In this document: in pieces, positions 49,101-60,120 of the stretch
Position numbering within the stretch: position 1 is the stretch's first letter
Layout of the letters: every line of letters starts with the position of its first letter
Position numbers and translations under genes: made by a program
NCBI GenBank assembly: GCA_049487715.1
Contig: CP150589.1
Coordinates: forward strand, 124,001 to 188,000
Direction of reading: 5' to 3'
Source: Pycnococcus provasolii
Lineage: Eukaryota; Chlorophyta; Pseudoscourfieldiophyceae; Pseudoscourfieldiales
Length of the DNA stretch: 64,000 bases
Notes under the pieces: generated by a model
The model's database searches: none
Told to the model about the DNA's origin: nothing
What the model saw: only the letters and a program-made list of their open reading frames with translations

Positions 49101-50429
49101 CCAGGAAGAGCTGGTAAAAAATCTTGCGCCGCAGGGCACCCACTTTTGTTGCGCCGTAGTACGCATCCTCCCTCGCACGCGTGCTGAATGCTCTCCTGAG
49201 CGCCGATTCGATTTGCACGAGGCTGCCTGCAAGAAACTTGCCGCTTGCCGAGCACTGGCAAACGCACGAATCCTTCGCGGAGAGCAGTCTTCTGCTGCCC
49301 GATCCAGGCCATGCTGGAGGCGGGCTTGGAGGCGGCGGGCTTGGAGGCGGCGGCGAAGCCGGTGGCGGTGGGCAGTCGAGAAGCCGGCGCGCACCCCACG
49401 GATTGTTCCAGCCACCGGGTGAGATCACGAACAGAGGCGTGCATGGAGGCGGCGGGAAGGTTGGCGGCGGTGGCGACGGCGGCGGCGGACTCCTGGGCGC
49501 TCCAGCGGGTGGAGGAGGAAAGCAGTCGGAGAAGATGGCGTCTCCGAGCACTCGCCTCCGTCGCGTTGCAAGCGGGTCGTAAGGAAGCCACGGCGGTGGC
49601 AATGCCGGTCTGCACGGTGCGGGTGGTGGTGGCGGCGGCGCTGTCGGCGACGGCGGCGGCGACGGCGACGGTGGCGGCGGAGGAGGTGGCGGCGGACTCG
49701 GTCTCGGCGGCGGAGGTGGCGGGCTTGGGCAGAAGCACGACTGCCCCTTGGACTGAGGAAGAAACGGCGGAAATGGTGGCGGTGGCGGGCTCGGTGTGCC
49801 CGGGGGCGGACTTGGCGGCGGCGAGGGCGGTGGCGGCGAGGGCGGCGGAGGCGGCGGGCTTGGCGAGATTGGTGGCGGTGGCGGACTCGGTGGTGGTGGA
49901 GGGGGTGGTGGATATTTGCACGGCCCAGGAGGCGGCGGTGGGCTTGGCGGCGGCGATGGACAAGGGCAGAGTGGCGGGCCCTGGTATGCGCAGTTCGCCG
50001 CGCAAGAGAGTTGCAGCATATCTCGGCGTCTGCGCGCGCTGACTGGGAGGGGCGGCGGCGGCGGCGAAGGGCAAAGGCACGATTCATTTTCCTGCAGCAG
50101 TGATCGCGCACGCCTTCGTTTGCGAGCAGCCATGCGAGGCGCATCTGGCGGGTATGGCGCTCTGGGTGGCGGCGCGCACACGCACAGCTGCGCATTGAGC
50201 AGAGTTCTCCCGGCACTGGCTTTTGCCGACGACGCCGGTAGCATCCAGCCTAGCAGGTGCCGCCTCCTTCTTTTCTTTGACGCGATGTCGGGGTTCGGCG
50301 GTGGCGGTGGCGGCGGATTGGGCGTGGGTGGTGGGCAGTGCTCGACTGTTTTGTGCGTGAGCAGGTTCCTACGTCTTGTCGCGACCGGCGGCGGCGCGGG
50401 CGGCGGACTCGGCGGTAACGGCGGCGGCG

Positions 50430-50469
<40 letters not shown>

Positions 50470-50827
50470 CGGGTTGTCGCAGAATCCGCCCTCCGTGAGC
50501 AGTTTCGCGTCCGCCTTGACGGTGGCACTTGACGCGTCCTTTTCGACGAGCGCGTACGACACGTACCCCGGCCTGTGGAGTAGCACTTGTATGCTCGCCG
50601 TGAGTCGTTCGTCGTTGACTTCGAACTTGACGCCAAGGAATCTCGGCATGCTTGATGGTGGCGGGCTTGGCGGCGGCGGCGGCGACGGCGGTTCAGGCGG
50701 CGGCGGCGGTGGCGGCGAGGGCGGCGGCGAGGGCGGCGGCGGTGGCGACGGCGGCGGTGGCGACGTCGGCCAAGTCGGCAGAGGCGGCGGCGGGCTCGGC
50801 GGCGGTGGCGGTGGCGAAGGCGGCGGC

Positions 50828-50861
<34 letters not shown>

Positions 50862-51126
50862 GTGGTGGTGGTGGAGGAGGTGGTGGTGGTGGAGGCGGCA
50901 GGATCGTAATTCCGTAGAAGGCTGACTCTGTTTCTTGAGAAGATGAGAAGGCCGCAGGAGACGCCGCAGAAACGAGCATAGGAACTGAGGAATGCGGTAA
51001 GCCAATAAAGCCGCTCTGTAAAACCAGCAAGCCAAGTAGCACAACCATAAGGCGAGACCATAGCGAGAAAGATAACCTTGAAGGAAGAAGTGGCCGTTGA
51101 CAAGGCAAGCATCGCCTTGTGAGCAT
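46132..51126 (-). CDS. Giant proline-rich transmembrane protein with coiled-coil cytosolic tail
   Basis: 1,664 residues from ATG at 51126. An N-terminal hydrophobic segment (LMVVLLGLLVLQSGFIGL) acts as signal or anchor. The next 830 residues are long PPPPP, SPPPP and PPSPPP runs, as in hydroxyproline-rich pherophorin-type wall proteins. They are broken by short Cys-containing islands and by folded segments (FLGVKFEVNDERLTASIQVL; ESALRRAFSTRAREDAYYGA). Seven basic-leucine motifs (for example RRRNLL, RRHLLG, RRLLDC, RRLLSA) each precede a Cys or Pro run. A transmembrane helix lies at about 875-897 (VVASLFLVSVLAVLVI) with a basic stop-transfer RRRRH. The 770-residue tail is acidic with two charged coiled coils (rich in EEERLRMEAERKQLRELIER and EEEKRLREEEEKRR), Ser/Pro-rich linkers and a terminal KKWLQTL. 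It could link wall glycoprotein to cytoskeleton. TGTAAC overlaps the stop. Confidence 0.85.
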
Positions 51127-51644
51127 GTTGTCGAGCCACGCACACGAACGAGCCGTCTCTTAAGAGCTCTCAGTCTCAGCCGAGCGGGCAAGCAAGCAAG
51201 CTCACGCACACAAGCAAGCAGCGCGGCTCACAGCTCACAGCTCACAGCCAGCTCACGCACGAAACGAGAGCCAAAGCAAGTAACACGCTGGCCACGGTAT
51301 CACGAGTGTGTCTCGACTGTGTCTCGACTGTCGCTCGCCACTGATACACACACGAGCTGAATATACTTATTTAATTTAATCCAACAAGACGAGAACACGG
51401 ATGCTTAAGCCGTTGCGAGCACACCCGAGTGCAAGGAGGCTCAACAAGACTCGAGAGTCACTGAGCCTCACCGTCGACGTGACAAGACACGTACACGTGC
51501 GTGTGCAGCCGATTGTGGGTTGATGTTGCGAATGGCCTCCTTGAGCCGCGGCCCCCCAGGTGGGGGAGGAGGGAGGTTCAAATATATAAATGCAGAGGCA
51601 GAGGCGGAACCTGCTCGAAAGCTCCTACATAAGTGGAAGAAGGT
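51127..51644. other. Spacer upstream of the proline-rich gene
   Basis: AGCAAGC, CTCACAGCT and TGTCTCGACTG short repeats occur between 51170 and 51340. A TATA-like ATATATAAAT lies near 51580 on the + strand. No gene seen. Confidence 0.35.
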
Positions 51645-51723
51645 GGGTTAGGGTTAGGGTTAGGGTTAGGGTTAGGGTTAAGGTTCGGGTTCGGGTTCGG
51701 GTTCGGGTTCGGGTTCGGGTTCG
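51645..51723. repeat. TTAGGG tract passing into TTCGGG repeats
   Basis: About five TTAGGG units, one TTAAGG, then six perfect TTCGGG units. The switch to a variant unit in a contiguous block is clear. Confidence 0.95.
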
Positions 51724-52086
51724 ACTATGTACCTCGCTTCCCTACCCTACCTTACCTTTCTCTCCCTCGCTTGACCAGGCCTTGCACTGCACTGCTTGCC
51801 CATCCATGCCCTTCTTACCACATCGCTTCACTACATATGCCAACTTGACCACACCGCTTGACCATGCCCTTCTTGACCATCCATGCCCTGCTTGCCCACC
51901 TCGCTTGCCTGGAATTTATTCTTCAACTGTACCATATTTCCTCCCTCTTTTGTTAGCCCTTCGAATGTTCGAACTTCGGACGAAGAAGGGCAGGAAAACG
52001 AACGAAGGGCAGGAAAAAGAGGGCGTGCCAATTAGGGCAGGAAAAGGAGGGCGGGAAAAGGAGGGCAGGAAAAAGAGGGCATGCCA

Positions 52087-52163
52087 ATTAGGGCATTAGG
52101 GCATTAGGGCATTAGGGTTAGGGCATTAGGGTTAGGGCTAGGGTTAGGGTTAGGGTTAGGGTT
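52087..52163. repeat. Telomere-type repeat with GCATTAGG variants
   Basis: ATTAGGGC units pass into TTAGGG units on the + strand. A purine-rich region with repeated GGGCAGGAAAA precedes it at about 51990-52080. The next gene starts at 52536. AGCTC repeats follow at about 52214-52236. Confidence 0.9.
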
Positions 52164-52535
52164 CCTCTTCGGGCGCAGCGATCGGACGCCATTCGCAAGA
52201 AACACACTTGGGTCAGCTCAGCTCAGCTCAGCTCAGAGAACACGGTACACGCGTTGTTGCTTATCAGATAATAAGCAACGTTGGTTTGTGTGTGTGTACA
52301 CGTGCTTGTGTGTGTGTGTGTATTCATAGTTCTAGTAAGTGTTGGCAGTCGACTCTCCCTGGTATAGTGAGTTTGCTCGCTCACACCACTCCAGAAGAAA
52401 CAGCGTGCTATTTGTCTGTGAGGAGGCTCATTTAATAATATCTCTGTCTTGCACTCCGTCGACGGGTCGTGAGTTTAAGGCGACTCGAATCATCTTCTTG
52501 TTGTGGGTTTGGTGTGTTTCTTTTATCCGCCGGCG

Positions 52536-53714
52536 ATGCGTAACCTGCACGCGCTCAACAGGCAGGCGGATGCGCTCTCGCGGAGGAATCAACACCACGC
52601 CAGATTCCTCGACACTTGCAAGGTGGTCGTGCAGCACGTCATCTCGGTTGAGCCGCGCAAATGGACGTGGGCGAAAGTGAGGATCCTGCTCGTGTCGCTC
52701 GTCGTGCTCGTCTTGACCATCGGAGTTACAAGACAAGTCCTCAGAGATATGGAGCAGGCGAGGAACGTGTACAACAAGTTCAAGAGAGCCGCCGCGGCCG
52801 CCGCACACCGCAGCGTCGAGGTCGTCAGGCTCGCGCTCGAGCTCGGCGTGGGAAAGAAGGTCGTCGGCGTCGTCGGCGTCGGCCTCATCATCGGCGGCAG
52901 ACGGCACCGCCGAAGACGGCGAGACAGATTCGAGCGAACGCAGTACGCGCAAACACCCGCGCGTACCCAAGAGAACAAAGGCGGACTTTCGAACGCTAGG
53001 CGCAAGGGTACAAAGCGTCGAGCAGCAGCTCGGGAAGTCGTTCACAGAGGCGTACGTGCGCGACCACGTCGCGCGCTCGCAGAGTGGCGGCGGGGCAGGC
53101 GGCACGATGGCGGTGGCAGGATACGGCATTAAAGACCCGACCATCAACAACAACATGGACGGCGTCGTCGCGGTCGTCGAGTGGCCCGCCGAAGACTACC
53201 TGAACACGTCGAGTGCGGATCTGTGGATCGGCACACGTCTCGGTGGGCCGACAGTCGTGGACATCAGCGTTGCCGCGCCGACAGGCGGCTACGTTTCGGA
53301 AATCGTGCAGAGCGCGATGGCGAGGGCGGCGGAGGTTGCCGCGGCGCTCCCTCACAACGTGCGGCGGCGCAATCGAAAAGGTTTCCGCGGAAACGGCAGA
53401 GGCACGGTGACTTCGTCAAGCTCAACCGCTGCCGCTGTTACGCCGGCAGGAGAGTGGAAGCCTGCTCCCATGTTCACGATCGAAGACAAGCGGAAGATGG
53501 AGCTCGCCATCGTCGGGGAGGACAACGACCGTGATGGTGAGGATGAGTCGTCGTCAACTGCTGAGGACGATTTGCTTAGCCGCAATCTATGCGAGGGTAC
53601 ACGAGGCGAGAACAAGTGCGGAGGAGGAGGCGGTGGTGGTGGCGGCGGCGCCGGCGGCGGTGTTGATGTCGCAGAGGAATCAGATAATACGCCGTCCTCT
53701 GCTGATGATGTCTC

Positions 53715-53748
<34 letters not shown>

Positions 53749-53784
53749 AGCGACGACGCGCCGAAGATTGAGATTCTTCAATAG
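52536..53784 (+). CDS. Unknown single-TM protein, reading frame interrupted
   Basis: The N-terminal frame starts at ATG 52536 (MRNLHALNRQADALSRR) and encodes a basic helix, one membrane segment (ILLVSLVVLVLTIGVT) and a coiled-coil-like stretch (VLRDMEQARNVYNKFKRAA). After about 52850 the good coding sequence is in the next frame: TAEDGETDSSERSTRKHPR, DFRTLGARVQSVEQQLGKSF, then ADLWIGTRLGGPTVVDISVA and FTIEDKRKMELAIVGEDNDR. It ends in Gly-rich and GDGDGD repeats and EIEILQ-like residues. The shift falls in a GTCGTCGGC repeat; I found no GT-AG pair there with the needed length (1 mod 3), so an indel in the repeat is the simplest reading. No family recognised. TGTAA follows the stop. Confidence 0.6.
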
Positions 53785-55526
53785 ATATCTTTCCTTCATG
53801 AGCCTTGAAATATTTTTGTAAGATAGATTTGTAAGTAGATACATGTTTTTGTTTGTGTGGAACGAATTTCTTGTTCCAGAATGAAAGAGAAGAACCAACA
53901 GCAGGACGATCTTTGCATTCACGATTATTTTTTTCCAAACGACGACTTACTTCATGAAGTACTACTGCGTCATGCGTGCTTAAATTAAGTTCACAAGCTA
54001 ACCATACATAGTCCCTCGCAAGCGTGCACATGCGTGCGCGCGCGTCTTAAATGCATTTTTTGTTTTGGTTGCTTATGCGTCTTGAAACTGCTTGTTGTTA
54101 ATTGCGTCACGCCTGTGATCACTCTCGAGCCTTGACATCTCTCGAGACGCTTGTCACCCACGACGCTCAAGTCACGTCCGGACGTTGCTTGTCACGCCGC
54201 TTGTCACGCCGCTTGTCATCGGCACCTGGAGGAGGTCTGGAGGCTGGTCTGGCTGGAGGGTGGATCGGAAGGGTTCGGGTTTCTAGGGTTAGGGTTAGGG
54301 CTAGGGTTAGCTCTCCTCCCTTCCCTATTTCCTGGACTTGATCTGATAGGTAGTCTCTCAACGGAAGGAAACTTCCAATTGATTGACATCACGTCTTAAG
54401 ACCGTCAACGTTGACATTGTTGTCAACGTTGGCATCAGTCGCTATTGATTGACATCACGGAATGCATGCCTTTTGCCTCTTGAACATCGAAATCTTTCGT
54501 TCGGTGGTGGTGGCCACTCGATGTCGCTGATTCTGCAGGGTGGCCCACTCCCTCCCAGCTGGTTAACTGGACCCGTTGCCCTTGTTACGTTTTTATTTTT
54601 ATTTTTATTTTTTTTTTCCTGGAAAAATGTTATGATTTTTTTATGATTTGTTTTTTCTTGATACCAATTGGCGGGTTGAGATACCACCATAATAATTACT
54701 TAGATTTCTTCGGTGCCTTGATTTCTCCTTGAACGTGTGATTCGCTGTTTTCGTCGTACCTAAAGGTGCCGTACGGTTTGTCACTCTGAAATCCGTGGAA
54801 AACGTACAGTACGAAAGGAATCTCCCAGGCTTCTAACTCTAGCAAGGAAACGAGACGAGACGAGAGACGACACGACTGCCTGGCAACTGGTCGAGACTCG
54901 AGGGAGGGGTTTTTTCTGGCAAAATTTTCCGCAAATTTTGGCAAATTTTCGCAAATTTTTGGCCCAAATTTGGCAATTTTTTTTCAGGAATTTTTTTCCA
55001 CAATTTTTTTCCACAATTTTTTTTGGGCGAATTAATGTTTTGGCTGATTTTTGGCTGATTTTCAGCGGTGGTGAAGCAAGCAACCGTGTAACCACACACA
55101 AACGCGCTCAAAACGCGAGGCGCGAGGCTCCACCAGCCAACACTCACTGGAGCACCCACGGGCCACGGGAGGTGGTACTTCACCTTCCCCTTCGTCGAGG
55201 CGAATCCACCATCGCGTGCAGTTGTTGTTCGGCCCCATTCCATTGCGAGAAATTGGGAGTGGCCCCTTCGATCATCATCAGAAGCCATTCCGACGGTTCC
55301 TTGCACAGCGCTTTCATTAGTTCAGAGGCTTGTTAGCTTGTTAGCTTGTTAGCTTGACGACCTCGAGGTTAACAGCTCTTCTATAGCGTCCCGGCTGGTG
55401 GATATAAGAACACAAGCTCAAGTTGTTTCAACTCCACTCTGAGTGGAAGAAATCAACTTCATACTTTTAGAAAGAAAGTATCACTCACTCTCTAAGCGCG
55501 AATATAATATCACGTGAGTAATAAAT
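53785..55526. other. Spacer with TTAGGG tract and A/T-rich blocks
   Basis: TTAGGG units at 54283-54310. Two TTGATTGACATCACG phrases flank about 54378-54460. A T-rich stretch lies at 54588-54660 and GCAAATTTT/GGAATTTTTTT repeats lie at 54925-55030. TTAGCTTG is repeated at 55329-55355. No coding region is supported. Confidence 0.4.
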
Positions 55527-57321
55527 ATGGCGGGGCACGTGTATGGCCAGCTTCACGGGAACCCGCTTTCAACTCAAGGGAGGACGCGTTTGTTCCAACA
55601 GAACACAACCACAACCGTGTTCGCTCAGATGAAAACGCCACTTCAGGTGCCCTCGGTGTCGTCGAGATCGCAGCAAGTTCACTTGATGGGACGAGTTGGC
55701 AGGGCAGCAGGAACTCAGAAGTTCGTTTGTCGTCGCACACAAACCAAAGCGGCGGCACAGCAGCAGCAGTCGCAGCTGTTTCGGTTTGGGGGCACAGAAG
55801 CAGCACCCGCGAAGAACAAAGGCGAGGTTTCTGGGAAAAACATGGCGCTGCGGTTCTGCGTGCACGTCCCTTGCGAGTTTGGAGATAACGTGCAAATCTG
55901 CGGTAACGTCGACCAGCTGGGAATGTGGGACCCGCAGCGGTCGCTGCCGCTCACGTGGAGCGACGGCGACCTCTGGTCCGCGGACATAGCTATCGACGAG
56001 GCGGACGTCAGCGAGTGCGAGTTCAAAGTCGTCGTCGCGTGCCGAGACGGAACGTACAGCTGGGAGGCTGGCGCCAACCAGCGCATACTCTTCGACAACT
56101 TCGACGAAGAACACGAAGCGAGAATCTTCGTCAACTGGTACTGCCCACCTGGCGAGGAACTCGTTCTCGTCGGCGACCACGCAGGCCTCGGAGTGTGGGA
56201 CCCGGAGAGCGGCGTTGTGATGGAGGACCTAGGCGACGGAACCTGGTGCGCGACGCTGCCCACAACGGTCGCCGAGGACGTGCACGAAGGCGAGGCGGTC
56301 GAGTACAAGGTGGTGCGACGCAGCGCGAGCGGCGAATTCCTCTGGATGTGCGGCGAGAATCGCGTGCTGGAGGCGGACACGAGGCTTCGCGTCGGAATCA
56401 CGGAGGATGGCGAACTGTTCACGACGCCCAGAGCAGTCGCTGCGCCGAATCATGGTCACCGGCGACCAGCCGCTCAAAGGACAGCTCGGCCGCGACTTGG
56501 ATGCGATCGTCGAGTGCTATCCTGCGCACGAACTGTTCGCCGCCGCCGCGAAAAGCAAACTTGCTCAGTCCGAGGCTGCGCCAGCGCCGGTCGCTCCAGA
56601 GCCGGAGCCGGAGCCCGAACCGGAGCCGGAGCCGCTCGAAGTGACTGCCGAGCAGCCTGAGCCTGAGCCCGAGCCTGGGCTCGAGCCGGTTATCGACGAC
56701 GAGCCTGAGGAGGAGGAAGAAGCTGTCGAGAAGGAGGAGAAGGTCAACGTGGCTGCCAGCATGTCCAGCGAGCTCAAGCAGAAGCTCGCCGACGTAAATC
56801 CTGAGCAAGTGTCGAAGGCGGCGACGATCGCCGCGGGTGGCGCAGCGACCATCGGCGCTGTGGCGGGCATGGAGGACGTTCTCCTGCAAATGGCAAGCGG
56901 GGCGGGTGCAGCCGCCGCCGAGCCAGCTCTGCAGGTCGCCGCCGTCGCGATCCTCGCGGGCGTGGCTGGCCGCAACCTCCTCTTTGCGGAGGATCGTAAG
57001 AAGGCTTTCGCTGCGCTCAAAGACCGAGATGCATTCCAGAGCTGGCTTTCGACGGAGGCGCTCGCTCCGAAAAGGAAGAGCACGAAGAAGGTGAAAAAGG
57101 TTAACCGCAGAACGAAGAAGCAAAAAGCTGCCGCGGAGAATCCGACGGAGGTTGCAGAAAAGCTTGAGACGGTGTCGAAGCGCATTGACGCGCTGAATGA
57201 TAAAATTTCTAAGAGCAAGTTGATACAAGCGGAAAACAACGCCACGTCGTTTGCAGGGAACGACGAGGCTGCGGAGACGGCTGAGGATGCGTCGGATGCA
57301 TTCAGCAAGGGAGACAAGTGA
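55527..57321 (+). CDS. Plastid-type tandem CBM20 starch-binding protein, reading frame interrupted
   Basis: ATG at 55527. The first 90 residues are Ser/Arg/Gln-rich with few acids, like a chloroplast transit peptide. Two CBM20-like domains follow: about 108-192 (LRFCVHVPCEFGDNVQICGN, LGMWDPQRSLPL, WEAGANQRI) and about 199-292 (VNWYCPPGEELVLVGDHAGL, GVWDPESG, WMCGENRVLE). CBM20 binds starch. After about 56440 the sequence continues in the next frame: RIMVTGDQPLKGQLGRDLDA, an acidic EPEPEPEP linker, two Ala/Gly-rich hydrophobic stretches (AATIAAGGAATIGAVAGM; ALQVAAVAILAGVAG), RNLLFAEDRKKAFAALKDRD and a Lys-rich tail. One indel would join them into roughly 600 residues. The protein could tether starch to a plastid membrane, but this is inference. 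Two separate genes cannot be excluded, since ATG occurs at 56449. Confidence 0.75.
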
Positions 57322-57570
57322 CGCGCTTATTGATTTGATTGGACGGCTTGTTTTTTGGAATGAATGCATCATACGGATACAGGGAGGGCGGAGGTGAAAA
57401 GAAGATGAGAGCCTTTTTTGGGAAATCGATTCACGAGTGTTGTTGTTTTTTTCTCTTCATCATGTTTTGCTCTCTTTTAACGCATTTTTTAACACACATT
57501 TTTTTTAACAATTCTTAATTTTCGTTGAAACTATACATCATCATCATCACCATTACCATCATCATCGTAG

Positions 57571-57660
57571 GCCATGTACAAACGCGCTGGGGAATATGTG
57601 AATGGTGTGATTGGATCGCCGTTGGACAAAAGTAATGTACATTTTCTCATTTACTGAAAA
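57571..57660. promoter_or_regulatory. Shared inter-gene motif, copy C
   Basis: GCCATGTAC at 57571, GTGAATGGTGTGATTGG at 57598-57614, then CGTTGGACAAAAGTAATGTA and TTTACTGA. It lies between the convergent stops at 57321 and 57676, as in copy B. Confidence 0.55.
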
Positions 57661-57675
57661 ACAAATCTTAGAAAA

Positions 57676-59520
57676 TTAGTTATTGCTGTCGTTGTGTTCG
57701 TCGTCGCCGTGACCATCTCCCGCCCAGAACGCCAGCCCGCTAGCCAAGAAGAGGGGAGGTACTACGCACAGCAGTGCCACGCGCAGGTCCAGCCCCGCGC
57801 GTTCTTCGAGCGCACCCACCATCAGAGGTCCGAGAGCTCCCGACATGTTTCGCACGGCAAGATGAACTGCCGCGGCTGTGGAGGCTAGCCCTGGCGGGCT
57901 TGTCTCACGCACACGAACGGCGCACGGTGCTCGGTACGCCTCGCCAAGTGCCATGGTTGGAAGCAGGAAGGCTAGGCTCGACGATGCCGACGGTGCGAGA
58001 AGGCACATGGCCAGCATAGGCGCGGAAAGTGCAGTGACTCCAGCGAGAAGCGGGCGCACGGGTTGGCCGCGCTTTGACAGCGTATCTGCAGCGACGCCCC
58101 CGCCAATGCCTCCGGCGATGCCCCCGATGACGATGCAAGCCACGAGCCAGGCGGCGTAATGCGGCCCATGCTCCTCAGGAAAGCACCTTTCATAGAAGGT
58201 TGCCTGCCAAGCGACGAGAGCCCAGAATCCAATGTCATTCAAAGCCGCGGCGAGTGTGATTTTCTGAAAGCGTTTTACGCTTGCGCACTGCATGGCTCTC
58301 TGCCGCAGTGCTTGAAATGAAATGGACTCCTTTTTCGGCGGCGCAGTCGCAGACTGTTCCCCGACTCGTCCTCTTTTCGTGCGCGCACCGCCGTTCTTGG
58401 ACGGATCGCGTACCGTGAGGAAGAGCAGCGCGGCAAGTGCGACACCTGGTAAGCCAACAATCTCGAGGGTGTGTCGCCATCCCGCCGTCACGGCGAGGTC
58501 CGTCAGCGCGCCGTACGTTCCGTACTGCCAGACGGGAGTCACAGCCGCCTGATCGCCGACGATGTACAGCAGGCTCATCGATTCAGGGTCAAGATTTTCG
58601 AGAGGCACCCAGAGTGCCTGGCTGCTTGTGGTTCCCGCCACGGCATCGGACGTGCCGCTCATTCCCTCACCCGCGGATACCATGGCGGCGGCAAAGAGCA
58701 CGCTCATGCCTCGCCCTACGTACACGGAGCAGTTGTACATGGCGATCGCGAGGGCACGGCGATTCGGAAAGAGCTCAGGCAGCAGAGAGAAGGCGACGGG
58801 ATTCTGCGGTCCCTGCGCCATTCCGAGCAGGGCACGCGACAGCAGAAGCGTGGCGAATGTGTTGACGGCAAGTTCGTTTCCGCTTCCTGCTGTGACGAGT
58901 GACCACGTGCCGACTGCGAGCGCGAGGAGCACGCGTCGGTCCAGCGCGTCAGCGAGTGCGCCGCACGGGATGAGCGCGATCGCGTACGCGAATGCCTGTG
59001 CGCTTGTGAGTGCGCCCGCCTGCGCGTCGGTGAGGTGCAGGTCTGTGGACACCTGCGGCAAGATGGCTGGGAGCACGAACGTTGCGACGGAGTTGTGAAC
59101 GTAGCAGAGGCTGAGTACGAAGAGCGTCCACGCGGCGCCGTTGTTTGCGTCTTCGTCAAAGTTGTCGTCTTGTTTCGTTTTGTTGGTTTCGAACGTGGGT
59201 ATGGGCATTACCGTGGGAGGTACGCGTATTGTTCCCGTTCTCTGCTTCACGGTTCCCACGGCGGCGGCTTTTGGTTTTAACCCGGGGGGCGGCGTTCTTG
59301 CCTGCTTGGGTATGCCGTATGAGGATGAGGATGATGATTGCGCTCTCTGGTACGCTTGGCACACAACGACATTATTGTGCGTGGATGATGATGACGACGA
59401 CGACGACGAGACAAGATGTGGATGATGATGATGTCGTCGTCGTCGTCTTGCTAAACTCAGCTGCTGCTGCTGCTGCTGCTGTGTCGTCGTCGTCGTCGTT
59501 GTTGTTGTGAAGAAGAGCAT
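57676..59520 (-). CDS. Major facilitator superfamily transporter (spinster-like)
   Basis: 614 residues from ATG at 59520 (MLFFTTTT); an 80-codon extension has no ATG. The N-terminus has homopolymer runs (nine Thr, seven Gln, nine Ser) from trinucleotide repeats and no acids, which could be a plastid targeting region. Twelve membrane helices follow from about residue 135: LFVLSLCYVHNSVATFVLP, QVSTDLHLTDAQAGALTSAQ, the MFS motif A-like GALADALDRRVLL, LLLSRALLGMAQGPQNPVAF and ELFPNRRALAIAMYNCS. The second half has VAADTLSKRGQ as its counterpart of motif A. The pattern is closest to spinster-like or organic-anion MFS carriers. The substrate is unknown. The loop between helices 6 and 7 is long and basic. 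Confidence 0.85.
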   Translation of the reverse strand: MLFFTTTTTTTTTQQQQQQQLSLARRRRRHHHHPHLVSSSSSSSSSTHNNVVVCQAYQRAQSSSSSSYGIPKQARTPPPGLKPKAAAVGTVKQRTGTIRVPPTVMPIPTFETNKTKQDDNFDEDANNGAAWTLFVLSLCYVHNSVATFVLPAILPQVSTDLHLTDAQAGALTSAQAFAYAIALIPCGALADALDRRVLLALAVGTWSLVTAGSGNELAVNTFATLLLSRALLGMAQGPQNPVAFSLLPELFPNRRALAIAMYNCSVYVGRGMSVLFAAAMVSAGEGMSGTSDAVAGTTSSQALWVPLENLDPESMSLLYIVGDQAAVTPVWQYGTYGALTDLAVTAGWRHTLEIVGLPGVALAALLFLTVRDPSKNGGARTKRGRVGEQSATAPPKKESISFQALRQRAMQCASVKRFQKITLAAALNDIGFWALVAWQATFYERCFPEEHGPHYAAWLVACIVIGGIAGGIGGGVAADTLSKRGQPVRPLLAGVTALSAPMLAMCLLAPSASSSLAFLLPTMALGEAYRAPCAVRVRETSPPGLASTAAAVHLAVRNMSGALGPLMVGALEERAGLDLRVALLCVVPPLFLASGLAFWAGDGHGDDEHNDSNN

Positions 59521-60120
59521 ATTGAATGAATGAATGAATGGTGGTGATTGCAACTTTAACCAGGCACAACGAATTTGCTTGCTTGCTGTATATGAATGAA
59601 CCAACCAACCAGCCAACAGGACAACACAACACGAGTGAGACGAGGGGGTGAGCGGAGTGACGGATGAAGCAGATGGCGACGCAAGCAAGCCGCTCGCTAA
59701 CACTCGCCAACCAAACCTGGATGGATGCCTGCCTGCCTGAAGATAGATAGATGCACACACCCTTACTTAAAGGTATGGTATGTATCTGTGTGAAGCCAAA
59801 GCCAAAGCCAACACAACGCAACCAAGTCAAGCAACACACAGATACACGCACACGCAAGCAGTCAGCCACACACGCACAGCACTGGGGAGCGAGCTGAGAG
59901 ATGCGCGTTGCAGAAATGGCGCGGGGTCCCACGTGCTCCAAGGACAAGCTTGGGGCCGTCTGACGGGGCCGGGAACTGTTCGGCGTAAGATTGCCCAACG
60001 GCAAGCTTTCGGTTGCGAAAACCCAGAACAGGGATCCCACCGAGGAGATAACCCAAAAAGCCGTCAATATTTGCCGACCAAATATCTATTCGACCCGTTG
60101 AATCCTTCTCCCATTGGGTT
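59521..60120. other. Spacer upstream of the MFS gene
   Basis: GAATGAAT, CCAACCAACCAG and ACACACGCACAC microsatellite-like sequence. No gene supported. Confidence 0.4.

Noticed and set aside
47864-50917. Plus-strand Gly-rich open frames opposite the proline-rich gene
   Set aside because: Gly runs are the complement of Pro codons. The minus strand has signal peptide, membrane helix and coiled coils.
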